The notes under the pieces: model-generated
Told to the model about the DNA's origin: nothing
Seen by the model: the letters and a program-made list of their open reading frames with translations, nothing else
The model's database searches: none
Translations under genes and position numbers: made by a program
Assembly: GCA_949285535.1 (NCBI GenBank)
Contig: CASDZP010000001.1
Span: 1 to 64,000, forward strand
From: an uncultured Alistipes sp.
GTDB lineage: Bacteria > Bacteroidota > Bacteroidia > Bacteroidales > Rikenellaceae
Length of the DNA stretch: 64,000 nucleotides
Direction of reading: 5' to 3'
Shown: positions 38,841 through 46,888 of the stretch, in pieces
How the letters are laid out: each line of letters starts with the position of its first letter
How positions within the stretch are numbered: the stretch's first letter is position 1

Positions 38841-39098
38841 ATTATACATCCTCATGACACAATTTTCCAACCTATAAAAACCCGTTGTTTGAATTTCGGC
38901 AAACAAATCAAACAAATCAAATGAATTAAGATGAATTAGATGGATTAAATAAATCTAATTGAATCTAATGGATTAGATTAATAAAAAAGTAACGGGGTAC
39001 ATTTGCCAACCTGTCGGCTTATTATTAATTCAGCCAACGGTTTAAATATTAGTTTAATATTAAATATTAACTTAAACGACGAATAAAATGGTTATGAA
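38841..39098. repeat. AT-rich spacer with degenerate repeats
   Basis: This gap between the M23 terminator and cls has no gene. It holds repeated variants of GAATTAGATG / GATTAAATAA / AATCTAATGG (38905-38980). It ends in AAAAAAGTAACGGGGTAC (38983-39000), a string that recurs almost unchanged at 57649-57666 after another AT-rich repeat tract. Confidence 0.6.
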
Positions 39099-40550
39099 TT
39101 ATAGCAACGGAGAGAGCAGACGGGCAAAAGCCTCATAGAATCGGTGGCGCAGTGGTCTTGTATCCCAGTCTGCCCTGCGTATAAGCACCGCCTGTTCAAG
39201 GTCTTCAAGAAACCGTTTTTCGAGTTCTATTGTTTTTGGTGCGTCGTATATCATTGCGCTCACCTCGAAATTATCCTCAAAGCTGCGCACATCCATATTC
39301 GCGCTTCCGACAGAACTGAGACAAGAGTCAATCATCAAGAGTTTGGAGTGATTGAAACCGCCGTGATAAAGATATATCTTGACACCCGCATCCATAAGTT
39401 CCGAAACATACGAGCGTGTCGCCCAATAGACCGTTTTCGAATCCGAACGGTATGGAATCATTACTCTGACATCCGTTCCGCCGAGCGATGCCACCTTTAC
39501 GGCTGTCAATAACGCCTCGTTTGGCAAAAAGTACGGTGTAGATATATATATATGCTTTTCCGCCTTTGTTATGGCACTGAAATATCCCTGCATTATAGAC
39601 GCCCAATCGCTGTCGGGTCCGGAGGCGGCTATCTGTACCGCCACTCCCTCTTTCTGCTCCGTTTTGGCGAAATACAACGCCTCGTCGAGCTGTACGCCGC
39701 GTACAAAGTGCCAGTCGTTTATGAATATCGCCTGCAACGTATGCGAAGCCTTTCCGTATATCCTCAAATGGGTATCACGCCACCTGCCGAGCTTACGTGT
39801 GCCGTGAATATATTTGTCCGCCACGTTGAGGCCTCCAGTGAACGATACGGCGCCGTCTATAACTATTATCTTACGATGATTTCGATAGTTTATCTTGCTT
39901 GTGAAATGTGGGAACATCACGGGCATGAACTCCGCCACCTCGACACCCGCTTTACGCAGACGCGCCACATAGCTTTTGGTCATGTCGAAACAGCCGAGAG
40001 AGTCATATATGAGCCTCACCTCCACCCCCTCCGAGGCTTTTCGACAGAGTATGTCGGCGAACGCCCGTCCCAGATTGTCGTCTTTTATGATATACGACTC
40101 GACATGTATTGAATGGCGGGCACGTTCGAGGTCGGCGAATATCGTTTCAAATGTCTCCACCCCGTCGTTCAAGATACGTATATCGTTATTATATGTTACG
40201 GGTGTCCTTCCCGCGTTCAACATCAAAGTGACGACATCTCTGTTTACGGCTATCTCACGACGATTGTCAGCAAGCTGACTGTTTACGGAATAGAGCTGTC
40301 GCGCGATTATCGAATCAATGCGGTCGGAGTTAAAACGGCTTTTAAGTCTGAAAATCTTTCGCTTACGAAAATTCTGACCGAACATGACATAGAGAAGTAT
40401 GCCCGCCACGGGGAGCATTATCATAACCACGACCCACGAGAGTGTCTTTACGGGGTCGCGCTTATCCACAATCAGCGTAATAACCGTGACGGCTATTATC
40501 ACCGAGTAAACGGAACTTATGCACCACAATATCAAATCGACGGCGGACAT
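39099..40550 (-). CDS. cls: Cardiolipin synthase (phospholipase D family)
   Basis: Joins phospholipids to make cardiolipin at the inner membrane. It has 483 residues: two N-terminal membrane helices (about 5-60, with the PLDc_N segment KRDPVKTLSWV) and two HKD catalytic motifs, NHRKIIVIDGAVSFTGG and FNHSKLLMIDS. Length and order match bacterial ClsA. It stands alone on the minus strand, convergent with the M23 genes. I do not see a clear -7 box upstream. Confidence 0.95.
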   Translation of the reverse strand: MSAVDLILWCISSVYSVIIAVTVITLIVDKRDPVKTLSWVVVMIMLPVAGILLYVMFGQNFRKRKIFRLKSRFNSDRIDSIIARQLYSVNSQLADNRREIAVNRDVVTLMLNAGRTPVTYNNDIRILNDGVETFETIFADLERARHSIHVESYIIKDDNLGRAFADILCRKASEGVEVRLIYDSLGCFDMTKSYVARLRKAGVEVAEFMPVMFPHFTSKINYRNHRKIIVIDGAVSFTGGLNVADKYIHGTRKLGRWRDTHLRIYGKASHTLQAIFINDWHFVRGVQLDEALYFAKTEQKEGVAVQIAASGPDSDWASIMQGYFSAITKAEKHIYISTPYFLPNEALLTAVKVASLGGTDVRVMIPYRSDSKTVYWATRSYVSELMDAGVKIYLYHGGFNHSKLLMIDSCLSSVGSANMDVRSFEDNFEVSAMIYDAPKTIELEKRFLEDLEQAVLIRRADWDTRPLRHRFYEAFARLLSPLL

Positions 40551-40767
40551 TCGGTTGGTTTTTAAGACCCACTAATTTAATAATTTTATAACAAAAAACA
40601 AAAACAGGCATACCTCTGCCACTCCCTTATCAGTAAAAACAATCGTAAAATTTCGCACAAGGCACAAAATGTTTCACAGTTTACCAAAAGCAGAACAATC
40701 TTTCTGTTTGCCGTGATTTTTATCAACCATATCTAAACATTCTGTTTTTTTATTCGATAATTATTCT

Positions 40768-40829
40768 TATCTTTGTATCAAATTAAAGGGTAAGAGTTCC
40801 GACATGCAATGTCGGGATTCTTATTTTTT
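40768..40829 (+). promoter_or_regulatory. Promoter with an immediate attenuator-like hairpin upstream of greA
   Basis: A -7 box TATCTTTG (40768-40775) should start RNA near 40782. About ten bases later comes a 15-bp stem with two G-U pairs and a 3-nt loop (40791-40805 with 40809-40823), followed by TTATTTTTTA. This has the form of an intrinsic terminator, giving a short RNA of about 45-50 nt, with greA another 165 bp downstream. No clear -33 box is present. Bases 40830-40980 hold no gene. Confidence 0.55.
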
Positions 40830-40995
40830 ACGTTGACACGAACCGTTTCGTCTTACGACAAACGAGTCGAACAGACGGAAACGATTGTGACAACCGACAA
40901 CGGCTCAAACGGCGGCGTCCGTTCAAACATCCGACGGAGGCATCTGTTTGACCTTTTTCAATTTGTCTAAAATTTAAAAAGAAAGGAACATAAAA

Positions 40996-41469
40996 ATGGC
41001 AAACGTGGTATATTTGACGCAGGAAGGCTTGCAAAAAATCCGCGAAGAACTCGAACACCTCAGAGGCGTCGAGCGTCCCGCCGTTCAGGCACAGATAGCG
41101 GAAGCCCGTGACAAAGGCGACCTCTCGGAAAACGCCGAATATGACGCCGCAAAAGAGGCTCAGGGTCTGCTCGAAATGAAAATAGCGAAACTTGAGGCGC
41201 TTTACGCGTCGGCAAGAGTTATCGACGAGTCTCAGATTGACACTCACACGGTACAGATTCTCAACAAGGTGAAACTCAAAAACCTCGCTACCAACAAGGT
41301 AATGGAGTACACTCTCGTATCGGAGCAAGAGGCTGACCTCAAAGCGAAAAAGCTCTCTGTCGGAACACCCATCGCAAAAGCCATCATCGGCAAAAAACAG
41401 GGTGATGTGGTAGAGGTTGAAGCTCCTGCAGGCAAAATGAAACTCGAAATAGTGGAGATATCGATTTAA
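40996..41469 (+). CDS. greA: Transcription elongation factor GreA
   Basis: Rescues backtracked RNA polymerase by stimulating transcript cleavage. It has 157 residues. The N-terminal coiled-coil finger (VYLTQEGLQKIREELEHL) carries the acidic tip in GDLSENAEYDAAKEAQ, with the conserved Asp and Glu. The C-terminal FKBP-like domain contains VGTPIAKAIIGKKQGD. Single gene with its own strong terminator. The hairpin at 40791-40823 may control it. Confidence 0.97.
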   Translation: MANVVYLTQEGLQKIREELEHLRGVERPAVQAQIAEARDKGDLSENAEYDAAKEAQGLLEMKIAKLEALYASARVIDESQIDTHTVQILNKVKLKNLATNKVMEYTLVSEQEADLKAKKLSVGTPIAKAIIGKKQGDVVEVEAPAGKMKLEIVEISI

Positions 41470-41524
41470 TCGGTATCTCTTTTTTGTTTCCGCGTCCAAA
41501 AGACAAACACAAGGAACGCGACAT

Positions 41525-41582
41525 AAAAAACAGCGTCACGCCCGCACTTTATGTTCCTGCAAGGCGTGACGCTGTTTTTTTG
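41525..41582 (+). terminator. Terminator of greA
   Basis: A long stem of about 18 bp (41525-41542 with 41563-41580, AAAAAACAGCGTCACGCC) ending in eight T residues. Confidence 0.9.
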
Positions 41583-41653
41583 TCATACACACTACCCTCC
41601 CGCTGACAAATCGTCCGTTCTGACATCGGCACGAAAAAATTTACGCTCCACTA

Positions 41654-41686
41654 TTTGGAAGCCCTTATCCTTTTTTGGTATATTTG
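41654..41686 (+). promoter_or_regulatory. Promoter of the selenium cluster
   Basis: TTTG (41654-41657), 21 bases, TATATTTG (41679-41686); leader about 13 nt to the selU start. Confidence 0.8.
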
Positions 41687-41705
41687 TGTGTAAAAACAGA
41701 TTGAA

Positions 41706-42743
41706 ATGGCAGAGGTTATACACCCCAACGACTTTGCGGCGGCAAGCCGTGAGTCTGTCGTGATAGATGTAAGGACACCTTCGGAGTTTGCCCGCGGACA
41801 CATCGTGGGTGCATTCAACGTGCCTCTTTTTGACGATGAACAGAGAGCCGAAGTGGGTACAATATATGTAAAAAAAGGTCGTAAACCCGCCTTTCTGCGA
41901 GGTCTTGAACTTGTCGGAGGAAGACTTGCCGACATAGCCAGAGAAGCGGAAGCGGCGGCGCAGGGACGAGACATAATCGTCTATTGCTGGCGTGGCGGCA
42001 TGAGAAGCGGCAGTGTATGCTGGTTACTCGAAAACGCGGGCATGAAGGTACGGCAGCTCAAAGGGGGATATAAGGCATACAGAGGAACTCTCGAACCGCT
42101 TGTCAAACGATTCGCCGACAAGATTGTGGTCGTAAGCGGACCTACGGGAGGCGGAAAGAGTGTCATATTGAGGAAACTGGCACAGAGAGGCGAACAGTTT
42201 CTCGACCTCGAAGAGCTGGCACGCCACAAAGGGTCGGCTTTCGGAGGATTATGGCAGGAGCAGGAGACGACTGAGATGTTCATAAACAGGATAGTCGAGC
42301 GTCTTTGGTCGTTCGACCCTTCAAAAAGACTTTGGATTGAGGGCGAGAGCCGTACGATAGGCAAGGTCGTTGTACCCGAAACGCTATACGAAGCGATGAA
42401 GAACTCCCGTTGCGTATATATGGAATCGTCTGTCGAAAAGCGTCTCGAAAGGATAGAAAAAGAGTACGGTTGTATCGACAGAGAGCGTCTGTCGGCGGCT
42501 TTCGACAAGATAACCAAACGTTTGGGTCTTGAACAATGCCTTAAAGCGAAAGAGGCTGTCGAACGAGGCGACATATCGGAGGCGGCGGCGATAGCGCTCA
42601 AATATTATGACAAAGGATATAAGGCAAGTATCGACAAGTCGTACGACAAGGCAAAAATGTCTTATATAGACGTCACGGAGTACGATGACGACGAGGCGGC
42701 GGAAAAGTTGTTGGCACTCGTCGAAAACGGACATCACGAATAA
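41706..42743 (+). CDS. selU: tRNA 2-selenouridine synthase
   Basis: Replaces sulfur by selenium in the wobble 2-thiouridine of certain tRNAs, using selenophosphate (SelU/MnmH/YbbB). It has 345 residues. The N-terminal rhodanese domain has its catalytic cysteine in VYCWRGGMRSG (Cys94). The C-terminal P-loop domain has VSGPTGGGKS (Lys151). It heads a tight five-gene run ending with selD, which makes the selenium donor, so function and context agree. Confidence 0.96.
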   Translation: MAEVIHPNDFAAASRESVVIDVRTPSEFARGHIVGAFNVPLFDDEQRAEVGTIYVKKGRKPAFLRGLELVGGRLADIAREAEAAAQGRDIIVYCWRGGMRSGSVCWLLENAGMKVRQLKGGYKAYRGTLEPLVKRFADKIVVVSGPTGGGKSVILRKLAQRGEQFLDLEELARHKGSAFGGLWQEQETTEMFINRIVERLWSFDPSKRLWIEGESRTIGKVVVPETLYEAMKNSRCVYMESSVEKRLERIEKEYGCIDRERLSAAFDKITKRLGLEQCLKAKEAVERGDISEAAAIALKYYDKGYKASIDKSYDKAKMSYIDVTEYDDDEAAEKLLALVENGHHE

Positions 42744-42763
42744 AACGATAAAAACATAGAACC

Positions 42764-43375
42764 ATGATTACGATAGACGCCAAAGGAAGATTGTGTCCCG
42801 AACCTTTGATTATGACAAAAAAAGCGCTCAAAAACGCAGAAAAGGGACAACGTGTGACTATTCTAATAGACAACGAGACATCATGCTCCAATCTTACGGC
42901 TTATCTCGAAGAACTGGGCATAAAACCAGACAAAGAAGAGCGTGAGGATTGCACCGCTCTGTCATTCACCTTTGAGGGACTTAACGAGACCAACGCTTCG
43001 GTAACGACAGAGGAGCAATGTATCGTCACTCCCGCAAAAAAAGGCTATTGCGTTGTCATCAAGTCGGAGTTTATGGGCGAGGGCGACAATGAGCTAGGCG
43101 CGTTGCTCATGAGAGCCTATCTCAACACTCTGCCCGAAACCACTCCCCTGCCCTCCGACATACTGCTCTACAACGGAGGCGTAAAATTGGCGGTCGAAGG
43201 TACCGACACGAGCAAGGCTCTCGCCAAACTCGAAGCGGCGGGCGTAAAGATAATGTCATGCGGCACGTGTGTCGATTTTTACGGGTTGAAAGAACGAATC
43301 AAGATTGGCACGATAGGCAACATGTATAAGATTGCTCAGACCAAGGCGGAAGCCTCTCGCGTGGTATATCCCTAA
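42764..43375 (+). CDS. yedF: YedF-type sulfurtransferase-like selenium metabolism protein
   Basis: A 203-residue protein. The N-terminal TusA-like domain has GRLCPEPLIMTKKAL with the conserved Cys11-Pro-Glu-Pro. A second, DsrE/DUF3343-like domain follows (about 90-203) with FMGEGDNELGALLMRAYL and MSCGTCVDFYG. This two-domain form is found next to selD in many bacteria and is proposed to carry selenium or sulfur. It lies 20 bp after selU and 11 bp before the aminotransferase-fold gene. Confidence 0.92.
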   Translation: MITIDAKGRLCPEPLIMTKKALKNAEKGQRVTILIDNETSCSNLTAYLEELGIKPDKEEREDCTALSFTFEGLNETNASVTTEEQCIVTPAKKGYCVVIKSEFMGEGDNELGALLMRAYLNTLPETTPLPSDILLYNGGVKLAVEGTDTSKALAKLEAAGVKIMSCGTCVDFYGLKERIKIGTIGNMYKIAQTKAEASRVVYP

Positions 43376-43386
43376 AAGATTGTCTC

Positions 43387-44517
43387 ATGGCGACGAGAAA
43401 CGGTTATTTCGATAACGGAGCGACAAGCTACCCCAAGCCTCCAGAATGCGCGGAGTATATCGCCCGCTATCTCTCCGAGTGCGGCGGCACCTACGGTCGC
43501 GGCTCATACGAGCGTGTACTTAGAGCCACCGACATGGTGGAGAGATGTCGCGAGCGCATGGCGGAGATTATGGGTGTCGCAGAGCCCGCCTCCGTGACTT
43601 TCGGATGTAACGCGTCGTTCGGAGTGGCAGTCATACTTCGCGGCTTCGATTTCCGTCACGGCAGGGTTCTCATATCGCCGCTCGAACATAACGCCGTAAC
43701 ACGGGAGCTTGAAATGCTCCGTCAGACAATGTCGCTCACGGTGGAGGTGGCGGAACATAGTCGGGACGGCGCGATAGACATACCACGACTCAAAGCCCAA
43801 AATATCGACGCATACGATATGGTTATCGTATGTCACCAAAGCAATGTCAACGGTCTGACGCAGAATCTCGACGGAATAAGCGAGGCGGTCGGCGGACGCG
43901 CTCCGCTGTTTGTGGATATGTCGCAGTCGTTGGGTCACGTTGAGCCGCGTCTCGATGACAGAAACGTCGATTTTGCCATATGGACGGGGCACAAAGGATT
44001 GCTCGGACCTACGGGTGTAGGCGGATGTTTCATAAGGAACCACGAAAAGGTACGACCGCTCGTACTCGGCGGCACAGGCAGCAACTCCGACAGCTATGAG
44101 ATGCCGAACCGTGTACCCGACAAATTCGAGGCGGGCACTCCCCCACTCGTTCCGATAGCGGGATTGCTCGGCTCACTCGAAAACAGACCCGAAAACCGTC
44201 ACAGCCGTAATGATTTCCACGCTCTGCTGGAGAGATGCAAGGCGATAAAGTCGCTCACGGTACTATGCGCCGACGACACAGCCATGCAGGGAGAATTATT
44301 CTCTGTCGTATGCGACAAGATGTCGGTAGCGATGCTGAACCACAGATTATGGCATGAATACGCCATAGAGTGCCGTTCGGGATTACATTGCGCGCCACTC
44401 GCACACAAAACGCTTGGAAGCATGCCCCACGGAAGCGTAAGAATATCACCGTCTCCTTATCACACGAAAGAGGATTTCGACGCTTTGGCGACGGCGCTTG
44501 AAGAGATTTGCAGATGA
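43387..44517 (+). CDS. Class-V aminotransferase-fold enzyme, cysteine desulfurase-like
   Basis: A 376-residue PLP enzyme related to NifS/SufS. The PLP lysine is in WTGHKGLLGPTG (Lys203), with FVDMSQSLGH before it. The C-terminal GLHCAPLAHKTLG carries a cysteine (Cys335) where SufS-type desulfurases and selenocysteine lyases have their catalytic Cys. The N-terminus YFDNGATSYPKPPE is typical. In this cluster it probably supplies selenium or sulfur from (seleno)cysteine to YedF or SelD; that is inference from position. Its stop overlaps the next start (ATGA). Confidence 0.9.
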   Translation: MATRNGYFDNGATSYPKPPECAEYIARYLSECGGTYGRGSYERVLRATDMVERCRERMAEIMGVAEPASVTFGCNASFGVAVILRGFDFRHGRVLISPLEHNAVTRELEMLRQTMSLTVEVAEHSRDGAIDIPRLKAQNIDAYDMVIVCHQSNVNGLTQNLDGISEAVGGRAPLFVDMSQSLGHVEPRLDDRNVDFAIWTGHKGLLGPTGVGGCFIRNHEKVRPLVLGGTGSNSDSYEMPNRVPDKFEAGTPPLVPIAGLLGSLENRPENRHSRNDFHALLERCKAIKSLTVLCADDTAMQGELFSVVCDKMSVAMLNHRLWHEYAIECRSGLHCAPLAHKTLGSMPHGSVRISPSPYHTKEDFDALATALEEICR

Positions 44518-44729
44518 AACACTTGATTACATTCGCCTCGGCACGAGAGGCGTCACGGGCGACACGTCTCATGGAGAGCGAGAAGCTCGACATAGTGGTG
44601 ACAGCTACACCCGAAGACATATCGGCGGAGTGCGGCATAGCCATACTTGTATCACCCGAACAGATAGAGGCGTGCATGAAGATTATCACGGACAACAAGA
44701 TAGCGGCGGAAGTATATGAACGCCCTTAA
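44514..44729 (+). CDS. DUF3343 putative Se/S carrier protein
   Basis: A 71-residue protein (MKHLITFASAREASRATRLM at the start) of the DUF3343 / putative Se/S carrier family. It overlaps the upstream desulfurase-like gene by 4 bp and ends 31 bp before the selD start I prefer. The family is thought to shuttle selenium or sulfur between donor and acceptor. A cysteine (CGIAILV, residue 43 region) is present, as expected for such a role. Confidence 0.88.
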   Translation: MKHLITFASAREASRATRLMESEKLDIVVTATPEDISAECGIAILVSPEQIEACMKIITDNKIAAEVYERP

Positions 44730-44760
44730 AAAGAATTTGTCACAACAAAAGGAAGACCCC

Positions 44761-45813
44761 ATGAACGAAGAATACAGCTATGACCTTTTAGCCACCGTCA
44801 AAGAGGGCGGTTGCTCGGCAAAACTGCCCGCCGACAAGCTCTCGGAGCTGTTGAGCGACATACCGATGCTCAAAGACGCCAACATAATGGTTGACATAGA
44901 GACGCATGACGATGCGGGCGTATATCGTCTCAACGATGATGTGGCACTCATCGTGACGACCGATTTTTTCCCGCCAGTATGTTCGTCACCGCTGATGTTC
45001 GGGCGCATAGCCGCCGCAAACTCTCTGTCGGATGTCTATGCCATGGGCGGCGTACCTCTATTGGTGCTTAACCTCAACATGTTTCCTTCAGGAGCGCCAT
45101 TGGAGGCACTTCGTGACATACTCCTCGGCGGACAGGAGAAGATAAACGAGGCGGGAGCCTTTGTCATGGGCGGTCACACGATTGAGGATGCGACACCAAA
45201 GTATGGTCTTGCCGTAGTATGCACCGTCTCGCCCGAAAAGTTGGTGACCAATTCGGGAGCGCGTCCCGGTGACGTGTTGATATTGACGAAGCCGATAGGC
45301 ACGGGTGTTCTCATAGCGGCTCACCGCATGGGACTCGACACGCCTGAGGGTTACAAGGAGGCTCTCGACTCAATGAGCAGGCTCAACAACGATGCGGCAG
45401 AGGTGATGCGCAATTACAACATCAAAGGTGCGACCGACATAACGGGTTTCGGTCTTGCGGGGCATCTTATAAAGATGCTCGAAGCCTCTGACTGTTCCGC
45501 AGAGCTGTATGCCGAAGAGATACCGTTGATATGTGGTGTCGAAGAGTTACTCTCTGACGGATGCGTTCCCGGCACTACTTTCAGAAACAAAAACTTTGTC
45601 GGCGACAGAATCACATTCGCCCCCTCGATAAGCGTCGAAAGACGCCTCTCCCTCTTCGACGCCCAGACATCCGGCGGCATCCTCATGTCCGTACCCGAAT
45701 CCATCTCATCCGAGGTACTGACGAAGTTACGGGAGAAGTACCCAGTATCATCCATTATTGGAAAGGTATCGAAATCAAATGGTACAAACAGAATAAAGGT
45801 GTCACGTAAATAA
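44761..45813 (+). CDS. selD: Selenide, water dikinase (selenophosphate synthetase)
   Basis: Makes selenophosphate from selenide and ATP. From ATG 44761, preceded by AGGAAG, it has 350 residues; an ATG at 44716 would add 15 residues and overlap the DUF3343 gene. The active-site loop KEGGCSAKLP has Cys18 and Lys21, the cysteine form rather than selenocysteine. LIVTTDFFPP and ITGFGLAGHLIKM are family motifs. The C-terminal residues from MSVPESISSEVLTKLREKY to the end are copied in inverted orientation beyond the stop (45815-45939). No selA or selB is seen, so tRNA selenation by selU is the user of selenophosphate visible here. Confidence 0.96.
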   Translation: MNEEYSYDLLATVKEGGCSAKLPADKLSELLSDIPMLKDANIMVDIETHDDAGVYRLNDDVALIVTTDFFPPVCSSPLMFGRIAAANSLSDVYAMGGVPLLVLNLNMFPSGAPLEALRDILLGGQEKINEAGAFVMGGHTIEDATPKYGLAVVCTVSPEKLVTNSGARPGDVLILTKPIGTGVLIAAHRMGLDTPEGYKEALDSMSRLNNDAAEVMRNYNIKGATDITGFGLAGHLIKMLEASDCSAELYAEEIPLICGVEELLSDGCVPGTTFRNKNFVGDRITFAPSISVERRLSLFDAQTSGGILMSVPESISSEVLTKLREKYPVSSIIGKVSKSNGTNRIKVSRK

Positions 45814-45939
45814 AACGTGACACCTTTTTTTCGTTTGTATCATTTGTTCCAATACCTTTCCAATAATTGAAGATACGGGAATACTTCTCCCGTAACTTCG
45901 TCAGTACCTCGGATGATACGGATTCAGGTACGGACATGA
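45683..45939 (+). repeat. Fold-back inverted repeat at the 3' end of selD
   Basis: Arms 45683-45807 and 45815-45939, each 125 bases, flank a 7-nt loop (AAATAAA) that contains part of the selD stop codon. The left arm is coding sequence. The right arm, read on the minus strand, still encodes MSVPESVSSEVLTKLREKY, close to the SelD C-terminus. By eye the arms are near 90% identical; differences are fewest next to the loop and in the outer 60 bases. ACGTGACACC/GGTGTCACGT plus the T run acts as the terminator. Confidence 0.96.
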
Positions 45940-46067
45940 AATGTCTCCGACGGGTCTCCCGACGGTCTTACTTTGTCACTCGACAAAGTAAGACAAAACG
46001 AGGGGGCACAGCCCCTTTCGACCATGTCACATTCAGTTGGCTCATTATCTTTCAGGAAGTCGGCGTC
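45940..46067 (+). repeat. Gene-end repeat element, copy C (selD)
   Basis: Follows the inverted selD end. It has GTCTCCCGACGG (a shortened GC-rich part), the palindrome CTTACTTTGTC/GACAAAGTAAG with the change at its end compensated on both sides (G to C and C to G), GAGGGGGCACAGCCCCTTT, and the terminal GGAAGTCGGCGTC. The compensatory change suggests that the hairpin itself is kept. The 88 bp from here to the thioredoxin gene hold nothing further. Confidence 0.92.
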
Positions 46068-46155
46068 TTATCGTGCATTTGACAAAAAAAGAACGGAACT
46101 CGCCCTTCATGTAGGACAAGCCCCGTTACGCATATTAAGAACAAATTTTAAAACG

Positions 46156-46710
46156 TTATTTGGACGCTTTATAGTCTGAAATCAGTTTTTTCATAACTTC
46201 AGAATTGAGTTCGTGACCCGGCATCGTCGGGAAACCTTCCCAAACGACTATACCGTCGGGATTCATCATTATCGCGTGAGGCACACCCGTCACTTCAAGC
46301 TCGTTTTTCATAATGGCGCGTGTATCTATCGCTTTGGCAAACTCTATCTTGGGATAAACCATGCTGTTGACCTTCTCCGCAGGCTCGTCAGAGAGAGCTA
46401 TGATTACCAAATCGTCCGCAAACTCTTTCTGCAACTGGTTCATTTTGGGGAACGCCTTTCTGCAAGAGCTGCACCATGTCGCCCAAAACTCCACCATCAC
46501 AAATTTACCCTCCATTTCGGGTTTGGGCGTAAGCCACTCTTCAACATCTATCTCGGGACCTTTCTGACCGATAATCGATTTTGCCCATTGAAGTTTGTCT
46601 CCCGAACTCTGTGTTATCTCAACAGGAGCGTCAAGATAATCGGTCTGCTGCGCCGATGACACCAACGCAAAACCGAACATAAAAATCGAAGTTAAAATAA
46701 ACTTTTTCAT
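46156..46710 (-). CDS. TlpA-like periplasmic thioredoxin-fold protein
   Basis: A 184-residue exported protein: signal peptide 1-20 (ending VSSAQQ), then a thioredoxin fold with FWATWCSSCRKAF (Cys80, Cys83) and the cis-proline in TGVPHAIM. The MNPDGIVVWEG segment is typical of TlpA/ResA. It probably reduces disulfides in periplasmic proteins, for instance apocytochromes. c-type haem lipoproteins exist in this genome, but the link is inference. It stands alone on the minus strand. Confidence 0.9.
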   Translation of the reverse strand: MKKFILTSIFMFGFALVSSAQQTDYLDAPVEITQSSGDKLQWAKSIIGQKGPEIDVEEWLTPKPEMEGKFVMVEFWATWCSSCRKAFPKMNQLQKEFADDLVIIALSDEPAEKVNSMVYPKIEFAKAIDTRAIMKNELEVTGVPHAIMMNPDGIVVWEGFPTMPGHELNSEVMKKLISDYKASK

Positions 46711-46803
46711 CGCTTTTAGATTACGTCTATCGTGTGCAATTTAGTAAATTTTTCACGAAATTGTAACCGAAAACATACTATTTTTTCACCCGACATAAAA
46801 ATA

Positions 46804-46850
46804 AAAAAGTGACAGATACAGCTCAAAGGCTCTATCCGTCACTTTTTACG
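46804..46850 (-). terminator. Terminator of lspA
   Basis: AAAAAGTGACAGATA (from 46804) pairs with TATCCGTCACTTTTT (to 46847), one mismatch, and T runs lie on both strands. Confidence 0.8.
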
Positions 46851-46888
46851 ACCTATCCGACATTTTCCAAGAGTCGGCGAAATTCAAC

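Noticed and set aside
44761-45813. Selenocysteine in SelD
   Set aside because: The active-site codon is TGC (Cys18) and there is no in-frame TGA in the gene.
45683-45939. The inverted repeats as sequencing or amplification fold-back artefacts
   Set aside because: At selD, dnaK, yidC and GH84 the arms have diverged by several substitutions and gaps and are all followed by the same element, which chimeric reads would not produce. For purL (1-151) an artefact cannot be fully excluded because it lies at the window edge with one difference only.
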